DNA from: Sulfurovum sp. | Lineage (GTDB): Bacteria; Campylobacterota; Campylobacteria; Campylobacterales; Sulfurovaceae | DNA length: 10,482 bases | Direction: 5' to 3' | Assembly: GCA_015661535.1 (NCBI GenBank) | Contig: DQVY01000194.1 | Span: forward strand, 1-10,482 | Part shown: in pieces, positions 5,796 to 10,482 of the stretch | Numbering within the stretch: the stretch's first letter is position 1 | Layout of the letters: each line of letters opens with the position of its first letter | The notes under the pieces: generated by a model | What the model was told of the DNA's origin: nothing | The model's input: only the letters and a program-made list of their open reading frames with translations | The model's database searches: none | Position numbers and translations under genes: made by a program

Positions 5796-6612
5796 GTACT
5801 TTGAACTTACTGTAACACTTGATGACAGTTTTGTAGAGATAATTGCAGACTATATTCTAAACATTTATGAAGAAGGCATTGAGCTGGGAGAAGGAGAGAT
5901 CATCGTCAGATCTGAGTCTGATTTAACTTTCGTTAAAGATGCCCTTGTATCCTTGTCTGACAATCTCGAAACACCTATAGCTATGCGCTACAAGATGGAA
6001 GAGAAAGAAAATAGAGACTGGATCAAAAGTTATCAAGACTCTGTTCAGCCCATTGAAGTGGGGAAATTTTACATTTCACCTTCTTGGTATGAGCCCAAAA
6101 AAGACTTTATTAACATTACCATTGACCCGACTTTAGCATTTGGTTCAGGGCATCATGGCACAACATTTTCATGTTTGGAAGCCATTAGCACCTATGTCAA
6201 TGACTCACATGCTGTTATTGATGTCGGCTGTGGTTCAGGCATTTTAGGTCTTGCCTGTAAAAAGATGGGCGCATCTGTAGCACTTTGTGACACAGACCCC
6301 ATTTCTGTTGACAGCTGTAAAGAGAACTTTGCCTTAAACAAAGAGAGTTATGACACACTATGGGAGGGTTCCATAGACAAAACTGAAGCAAGCTATGATG
6401 TTGTCATTGCAAACATTATCCCGGATGTGCTAAAGTTTATAGCGAAAGATCTAAAGTCTGCAACGAAAGAAAATGGACACTTGATACTTTCAGGTATCCT
6501 GGATAAAAAAGAAAACATGGTGACAGAGTCTTATAAAGAACTCACACTTGTAGAAAAAATAGTAAATAATGAGTGGGTTACACTTGTCTATAAAAAGGAA
6601 ATACATGGCTAA
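5785..6612 (+). CDS. prmA: Ribosomal protein L11 methyltransferase
   Basis: SAM-dependent methyltransferase that modifies ribosomal protein L11. The start chosen is the ATG at 5785, 6 nt after AAGG (5775-5778), giving 275 residues beginning MQDKYFELTV. The frame is open back to an ATG at 5713, but that would extend 83 bp into hisA and add 24 residues without family character. Seen: an N-terminal substrate-recognition domain (about 1-80), the PrmA loop AFGSGHHGTT (118-127), SAM motif I VIDVGCGSGILGLA (144-157), and the post-motif ANIIPDVL (209-216). The GSGHH loop replaces the more usual GTGxHxTT and is, from memory, typical of Campylobacterota PrmA. It overlaps hisA by 11 bp and ftsH by 8 bp, indicating translational coupling in one operon. 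Confidence 0.93.
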   Translation: MQDKYFELTVTLDDSFVEIIADYILNIYEEGIELGEGEIIVRSESDLTFVKDALVSLSDNLETPIAMRYKMEEKENRDWIKSYQDSVQPIEVGKFYISPSWYEPKKDFINITIDPTLAFGSGHHGTTFSCLEAISTYVNDSHAVIDVGCGSGILGLACKKMGASVALCDTDPISVDSCKENFALNKESYDTLWEGSIDKTEASYDVVIANIIPDVLKFIAKDLKSATKENGHLILSGILDKKENMVTESYKELTLVEKIVNNEWVTLVYKKEIHG

Positions 6613-8605
6613 CAATAACAACCAAGATAACAATAACAACAATAACTTTTTCAACAACAATCCATTGTTGGCATTTGCTCTCTTTTCCATTGTTATCATC
6701 CTCATCTTTAAATCATTTGTAGGTGAGGGGGACAATCTTGGCAACATGATGAACAACGGTAACAATGTCACCCAAACCAAGGCAGTGAAATATTCTGAGA
6801 TCAAAGCAGAGATAGAAAAAGGTACGATCACTTCTGTCAAACTCACCCCAACGACCATAGAAGCTATTTCAGAAGAGAATGGACGTAAAACACGGTTTGT
6901 AGCACAAAATGTACCTACCTACGACAAAGAGCTCATTCCTCTTTTAGAAAAGAAAAATATCACTTATGAAGGTGTGATGGGTGGTGGTTTTGTGACTGAA
7001 CTTTTGGGTTCTTTACTTCCTATACTCATCTTTTTTGGAATTTGGATCTTTTTGGCTAAAAAAATGTCCAAAGGTATGGGTGGCGGTATTTTAGGTGCAG
7101 GTAAAGCAGACAAACTCATTAACTCTGAGAAACCGGAAACAAAGTTTTCTGATGTACAAGGGGTGGAAGAGGCAAAAGATGAAGTCAAAGAGATCGTTGA
7201 TTTTCTTAAATTTCCGGAACGCTACATGGAACTTGGGGCAAAGATCCCTAAAGGTTTACTTTTAGTAGGTCCTCCAGGAACTGGTAAAACACTCCTTGCT
7301 AAAGCTGTAGCAGGTGAGGCTTCTGTACCCTTTTTCTCTGTGAGTGGTTCAGGCTTCATAGAAATGTTTGTAGGGGTTGGAGCATCTCGTGTACGTGACC
7401 TTTTTGCTCAAGCTAAAAAAGAAGCGCCTTCCATTATCTTTATAGATGAGATCGATGCCATTGGTAAATCGCGTGCCTCAGGCGGGCAAATGGGTGGAAA
7501 TGATGAAAGAGAACAAACCTTAAACCAACTCCTCGCTGAGATGGATGGTTTTGGTACAGACACCCCTGTCATTGTATTGGCAGCTACAAACCGACCAGAA
7601 ACACTGGATGCTGCCCTGCTTCGTGCGGGACGTTTCGACAGACAGGTATTGGTAGACAAACCTGATTATGATGGTCGTTTGGCTATTTTAAAAGTGCACT
7701 CCAAAGGGGTAAAACTTGCTAAGAATGTAGACCTTAAAACGGTTGCAAAACAGACAGCAGGACTTGCCGGGGCAGACCTTGCAAACATCATCAATGAAGC
7801 AGCACTGCTTGCTGGACGTTTTAACAAAAAAGAGATAGAGCAATCTGATCTACTTGAATCTATTGAGCGTTCATTTGTAGGTCTTGAAAAGAAAAATCGT
7901 AAAATTTCAGAAATAGAGAAAAAGATCGTTGCCTACCATGAAAGCGGTCATGCGCTCATGGCAGAACTTACAAAAGGCGCTACACGTGTTACCAAAGTTT
8001 CTATTATTCCCAGAGGATTGGGCGCACTGGGCTATACCCTTCACCTCCCCGATGATGAAGACAGATTTTTAAAACAAAAACACGAACTGATGGCAGAGGT
8101 AGATGTACTCCTTGGCGGGCGTGCTGCTGAAGAGATATTTATTAACGAAATTTCAACAGGTGCAGGTAACGACCTTGACAAAGCGACTGCCATATTAAAA
8201 GACATGATCTCTGTCTATGGAATGACAGATGTGGCCGGGCTTATGGTACTTTCACGCTCTTCCAACTCATTCTTAGGTGGCGGTGCAGTAAGTACGGACT
8301 ACAGTGAAAAGATGGCGGAAGATATGGATAACTACATTCGCAGCACACTGAATGAACGTTACAACTTTGTCAAAAATACCCTCAGCCAATACGCACAAGC
8401 CATAGAAGAGATGACTGCTGTGCTTTTAGATGTTGAAGTCATCGAGGGCAAAAAAGTACGTGATATCATTGAAAATTTTGAAAAAGAAAATAATATGGAA
8501 AGCCGTTTGGCACATGGTGAAAAAATAGCCAGAGCTGAAGCCTGGGCCAAAGAACAGGAAGAAGCGGAAACAGAAGAAGAAAACGAAAAGAAAGAAGAGT
8601 CATAA
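6605..8605 (+). CDS. ftsH: ATP-dependent zinc metalloprotease FtsH
   Basis: Hexameric inner-membrane AAA+ protease that extracts and degrades unassembled membrane proteins and regulatory substrates. The start chosen is the ATG at 6605 (AAGGAA at 6595-6600), giving 666 residues; an in-frame ATG at 6569 lies within prmA and lacks this spacing. Order: Asn-rich cytosolic tail (13 Asn in the first 19 residues), TM1 (about 21-38), periplasmic domain (about 39-130), TM2 (131-151), and the AAA module with Walker A GPPGTGKT (222-229), pore loop FVGVGA (255-260), Walker B IIFIDE (277-282) and second region of homology (about 326-346). The zinc protease has HESGH (445-449) and third ligand D523 in GAGNDLDKA. 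An acidic Glu/Lys-rich tail closes the protein. All catalytic residues are present. It is probably the last gene of the hisA-prmA-ftsH run. Confidence 0.97.
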   Translation: MANNNNQDNNNNNNFFNNNPLLAFALFSIVIILIFKSFVGEGDNLGNMMNNGNNVTQTKAVKYSEIKAEIEKGTITSVKLTPTTIEAISEENGRKTRFVAQNVPTYDKELIPLLEKKNITYEGVMGGGFVTELLGSLLPILIFFGIWIFLAKKMSKGMGGGILGAGKADKLINSEKPETKFSDVQGVEEAKDEVKEIVDFLKFPERYMELGAKIPKGLLLVGPPGTGKTLLAKAVAGEASVPFFSVSGSGFIEMFVGVGASRVRDLFAQAKKEAPSIIFIDEIDAIGKSRASGGQMGGNDEREQTLNQLLAEMDGFGTDTPVIVLAATNRPETLDAALLRAGRFDRQVLVDKPDYDGRLAILKVHSKGVKLAKNVDLKTVAKQTAGLAGADLANIINEAALLAGRFNKKEIEQSDLLESIERSFVGLEKKNRKISEIEKKIVAYHESGHALMAELTKGATRVTKVSIIPRGLGALGYTLHLPDDEDRFLKQKHELMAEVDVLLGGRAAEEIFINEISTGAGNDLDKATAILKDMISVYGMTDVAGLMVLSRSSNSFLGGGAVSTDYSEKMAEDMDNYIRSTLNERYNFVKNTLSQYAQAIEEMTAVLLDVEVIEGKKVRDIIENFEKENNMESRLAHGEKIARAEAWAKEQEEAETEEENEKKEES

Positions 8606-8612
8606 AGTCAAT

Positions 8613-8641
8613 TTGCAATTTCACAGAAATTCAAGTATACT
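8613..8641 (+). promoter_or_regulatory. Sigma70-type promoter for the leuA leader
   Basis: TTGCAA (8613-8618, four of six matches to TTGACA) and TATACT (8636-8641) are separated by 17 bp, starting 8 bp after the ftsH stop. Initiation near 8648 would give a leader RNA whose first translated unit is the 22-codon Leu-rich ORF. The spacer holds a 6-bp dyad (AATTTC at 8617-8622, GAAATT at 8626-8631) that could bind a regulator or be chance. Confidence 0.55.
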
Positions 8642-8653
8642 TCTAAAAAATAA

Positions 8654-8787
8654 CAGGAGAGAGCCATGAAAACAAACATGCATACACACAAAATTTTCAC
8701 ACAAGATTTTTCTCTCCTGCTGCTCTGTCTCTAATACTCCCAAACCCATTACATTTCAATTTTTTCTTTCTAATTAACCACTATTTA
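8654..8787 (+). promoter_or_regulatory. Putative leucine-responsive attenuator (leader pairing plus G-free rut-like tract)
   Basis: CAGGAGAGA (8654-8662, the SD of the leader ORF) is perfectly complementary over 9 bp to TCTCTCCTG (8711-8719), which contains the first Leu codons of the same ORF, so the two sites can pair across a 48-nt loop. After the last G at 8727 the RNA has no G for 60 nt (8728-8787) but 16 C, as in Rho loading sites. No GC-rich hairpin precedes the T-run at 8760-8765, so an intrinsic attenuator is not evident. Inferred model: a ribosome stalled on the Leu codons during leucine shortage covers the tract and allows leuA transcription, whereas release exposes it to Rho. Confidence 0.45.
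8666..8734 (+). CDS. leuA leader peptide with four consecutive Leu codons (leuL-like)
   Basis: A 22-codon ORF with a strong ribosome site: AGGAGAG (8655-8661), with GGAG ending 6 nt before the ATG. The product begins MKTNMHTHKIFTQDFS and ends LLLLCL. The last six codons are CTC CTG CTG CTC TGT CTC followed by TAA, so five of the last six residues are Leu, just upstream of the first enzyme of leucine synthesis. This matches the logic of enterobacterial leuL, which also has four consecutive Leu codons, though the remaining sequence is unrelated as far as I can tell. It is preceded by its own promoter-like sequence and ends 109 bp before leuA. The role as an attenuation sensor is inferred. The Leu run could also be read as a hydrophobic tail of a tiny peptide, but the position upstream of leuA makes that less likely. 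Confidence 0.7.
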   Translation: MKTNMHTHKIFTQDFSLLLLCL

Positions 8788-8795
8788 GATAAGAT

Positions 8796-8824
8796 TATAC
8801 AATTTTACAGCGATTATCGCTTTT
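8796..8824 (+). promoter_or_regulatory. Weak -10-like box and small hairpin before leuA
   Basis: TATACA (8796-8801, within TTATACAAT) could be a -10 giving a leader-independent leuA transcript. Just downstream, AGCGA (8809-8813) and TCGCT (8817-8821) form a 5-bp stem with a TTA loop followed by a short T-run (to 8824). The stem is too small to be a convincing terminator. Recorded because any role would affect the attenuation model. Confidence 0.22.
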
Positions 8825-8843
8825 AGACATTTAAGGTACAACA

Positions 8844-10400
8844 ATGAAGCAAAATACTATTAAAATATTTGACACAACATTAAGAGATGGTGAACAGAGC
8901 CCAGGGGCTTCTATGAACACCGAAGAGAAGATCCAAATTGCCGCGCAGTTAGAGCGTTTGGGGGTAGACATCATTGAGGCAGGGTTTGCAGCAGCGAGTC
9001 CCGGTGATTTTGATGCCATTGACAAAATAGCACAACGCGTCACTCACTCAACCGTCTGTTCTTTGGCACGTGCCATAGATGCAGACATTAAAGCAGCAGG
9101 CGAAGCCATAGCAAAAGCAAAGATGCAGCGTATCCATACGTTTATCGCAACCTCCAGCATACACATGGAATACAAATTAAAAATGACCCCTGATGAGGTC
9201 ATCAAAAGAGCCGTACGTGCCGTTGAATATGCACGTACTTTTGTAGAAGATGTAGAGTTCTCCTGTGAAGATGCGGGGCGTTCTGATATGGGCTTCATGA
9301 AAGAGATCTCTGATGCTGTCATAGAAGCAGGGGCAAGCACCATAAACTTGCCAGACACCGTAGGTTTTAGGCTTCCTTTTGAGATAGGTGCCATGGTGAA
9401 AGAGATGAGTGCCTATGTTAAAGGACGTGCCATCATCTCCGTACACAACCACAATGACTTAGGTTTAGGGGTGGCCAACTCTTTGGAAGCAGTCATCAAT
9501 GGTGCAAGACAGGTAGAGTGTACTATTAACGGTTTAGGTGAACGTGCAGGGAATGCCGCCTTAGAAGAGATCGTCATGGCGCTAAAAACACGTTCAGATG
9601 TTTTTTCAGAATACAAAACAAATATCAACTCAAAAGAGATCTATCCCTCTTCACGCTTAATAGCCAACATTACAGGCATAGAACCGCAACCCAACAAAGC
9701 CATTGTCGGTAAAAATGCTTTTGCACATGAATCAGGCATACACCAGGATGGTATGTTAAAAAATAAAGAGACCTATGAGATTATCTCACCTGAAGATATT
9801 GGTTTAGTAAAAGATGATACCCTGGTCTTAGGTAAACATTCCGGACGTGCTGCCTTCAAAGATAAGTTATCAAAATTAGGATTTATTTTGGAAGAGGAAG
9901 CTTTAAATGCCTCTTTTGAACGTTTTAAGATCTTAGCAGACAGAAAAAAAGAGATCTATGACGATGATTTAAGAGCATTGGTCACCAACGAAATGACCAA
10001 AGCCACACAAATTTATGAATTGATCTCTTTACAGTTAATGGACTGCTCAGACGGTGTGCCGTCCGCTGCGGTGAAGATCAAAAAAGAGGACAATGAGATC
10101 ATCGAAGCAGGTATTGGTGAGGGTACCATAGATGCCATCTTTAAAACCATAGACCGAATTTCCGGCTATGCAGGGAACTTGGAAGACTATAAAGTGAAAT
10201 CTGTAAGTGAAGGGAAAGATGCCTTGGCATCTGTAACCGTAAAAGTATCATTTAACGGCGAACCTGCCATCATAGGACACGGCTTGAACATTGATACCAT
10301 GTTGGCCTCTGCCAGAGCATACATTGGCGCCTTAAACTCTTATTTGAGCATGGAAGGGAAGTTGAAGTCACGGTATAGTGATTCTACAAAAACGGTTTGA
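8844..10400 (+). CDS. leuA: 2-isopropylmalate synthase
   Basis: Condenses acetyl-CoA with 2-ketoisovalerate, the committed step of leucine synthesis. The 518-residue protein has catalytic R14 and metal ligand D15 in FDTTLRDGEQSPGASM (9-24), the HXH metal site H201/H203 in VHNHNDLGLGVANS, ECTINGLGERAGNAALEE (225-242), and the subdomain motif HESGIHQDG (295-303). A complete C-terminal regulatory domain (about 390-508) is present, so feedback inhibition by leucine is expected in addition to any leader control. The start is supported by AAGG at 8833-8836, 7 nt before the ATG. The motifs favour LeuA over citramalate or homocitrate synthase. The last base of the stop codon begins a REP-like palindrome. 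No other leu genes are in the window. Confidence 0.96.
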   Translation: MKQNTIKIFDTTLRDGEQSPGASMNTEEKIQIAAQLERLGVDIIEAGFAAASPGDFDAIDKIAQRVTHSTVCSLARAIDADIKAAGEAIAKAKMQRIHTFIATSSIHMEYKLKMTPDEVIKRAVRAVEYARTFVEDVEFSCEDAGRSDMGFMKEISDAVIEAGASTINLPDTVGFRLPFEIGAMVKEMSAYVKGRAIISVHNHNDLGLGVANSLEAVINGARQVECTINGLGERAGNAALEEIVMALKTRSDVFSEYKTNINSKEIYPSSRLIANITGIEPQPNKAIVGKNAFAHESGIHQDGMLKNKETYEIISPEDIGLVKDDTLVLGKHSGRAAFKDKLSKLGFILEEEALNASFERFKILADRKKEIYDDDLRALVTNEMTKATQIYELISLQLMDCSDGVPSAAVKIKKEDNEIIEAGIGEGTIDAIFKTIDRISGYAGNLEDYKVKSVSEGKDALASVTVKVSFNGEPAIIGHGLNIDTMLASARAYIGALNSYLSMEGKLKSRYSDSTKTV

Positions 10401-10453
10401 CTTCGATAAACTCAGTGACTGATTATTTCGGTAGCTGAGCTTGTCAAAGCTAC
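10400..10453. repeat. REP-like imperfect palindrome after leuA
   Basis: Arms 10400-10419 and 10431-10450 pair over 20 positions with 14 Watson-Crick and 2 G-U pairs around an 11-nt loop; a shorter perfect dyad GTAGCT/AGCTAC (10431-10436, 10448-10453) lies in the right half. The left arm contains CTTCGATAAACTCAGTGAC and the right TAGCTGAGCTTGTCAAAGC. From memory this resembles the dispersed TTCGACAAGCTCAG palindromes seen between genes in many bacterial genomes. It may work as a 3' stabiliser or bidirectional terminator between convergent genes, though no T-run follows. Confidence 0.6.
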
Positions 10454-10482
10454 ATATATTTCTTCAAAACCTCTGGAATTTC
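10450..10482 (-). CDS. Possible C-terminal tail of a convergent gene, cut by the window edge
   Basis: On the minus strand, the frame entering from the right edge reads EIPEVLKKYM and stops at TAG (complement of 10450-10452), just inside the palindrome. The residues look like a normal protein C-terminus and the stop falls where an intergenic palindrome begins. Only 10 residues are visible, and another minus-strand frame is also open here, so this is weak and no function can be given. Confidence 0.3.
   Translation of the reverse strand, partial: EIPEVLKKYM

Noticed and set aside
6569..6604. Longer FtsH start at 6569
   Set aside because: The added 12 residues lie within prmA and lack a placed SD. 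The ATG at 6605 has AAGGAA at normal distance.
6490..6858. 122-codon minus-strand frame with a Leu-rich segment opposite the ftsH start
   Set aside because: The Leu run is only the reverse complement of the FtsH Asn tract (AAC/AAT read backwards), so it is a composition artefact.
8809..8824. AGCGA-TTA-TCGCT-TTT as the intrinsic leucine attenuator
   Set aside because: The stem is only 5 bp and lies next to the leuA SD. It seems too weak to end transcription, and no competing antiterminator pairing was found.

Overview
The window looks like chromosome of a mesophilic, AT-rich member of the Campylobacterota (former Epsilonproteobacteria), most likely near Sulfurovum or Sulfurimonas. The evidence is the waaC-htrB pair leading a lipooligosaccharide (LOS) core block, the overlapping prmA-ftsH pair, the PrmA substrate-loop variant GSGHH, and promoters that are mainly TATAAT-type -10 boxes with T-rich upstream DNA. 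The genus is an inference from gene content and protein style, not from a search.

Layout. Positions 1-4199 are a surface-glycan block. Two plus-strand genes (the 3' part of a GT4 glycosyltransferase, then a hexapeptide-repeat acyltransferase) converge on a minus-strand set reading waaC -> htrB -> GT32-type glycosyltransferase. Together they would build and acylate the inner part of LOS and decorate its sugars. A 149-bp divergent promoter region (4200-4348) separates this block from a plus-strand housekeeping series: hisH, a possible 32-codon mini-ORF, hisA, prmA and ftsH. From the mini-ORF onward this series is linked by short overlaps (4, 11 and 8 bp), so it probably forms one coupled transcript. 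Then come a 238-bp leader region, leuA, and a REP-like palindrome. At the right edge there may be the tail of a convergent gene.

The most interesting material lies in the small spaces. (1) The gap between ftsH and leuA holds a 22-codon ORF with its own promoter and strong Shine-Dalgarno (SD). It ends in four consecutive Leu codons, Cys, Leu, stop, which is the signature of a leuL-type leucine attenuation leader. No intrinsic terminator is visible. Instead, a 60-nt G-free, C-containing stretch follows the stop codon, which suggests Rho-dependent rather than hairpin-dependent attenuation. The leader's SD can also pair with its own Leu codons. (2) The hisA start codon lies inside a perfect 11-bp inverted repeat whose 4-nt loop is the SD core GGAG. 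A mini-ORF overlapping the hisA start by ATGA runs through this hairpin. (3) Heptameric tandem repeats (CTTCACT) precede both hisH and hisA, and a related heptamer (GTGAGCA) sits inside hisH between two 16-bp direct repeats. That array encodes an unusual extension of the loop after the PHMGWN motif.

The protein-coding genes are conventional and look intact, apart from those cut by the window edges. I see no mobile element, CRISPR array, tRNA or rRNA.
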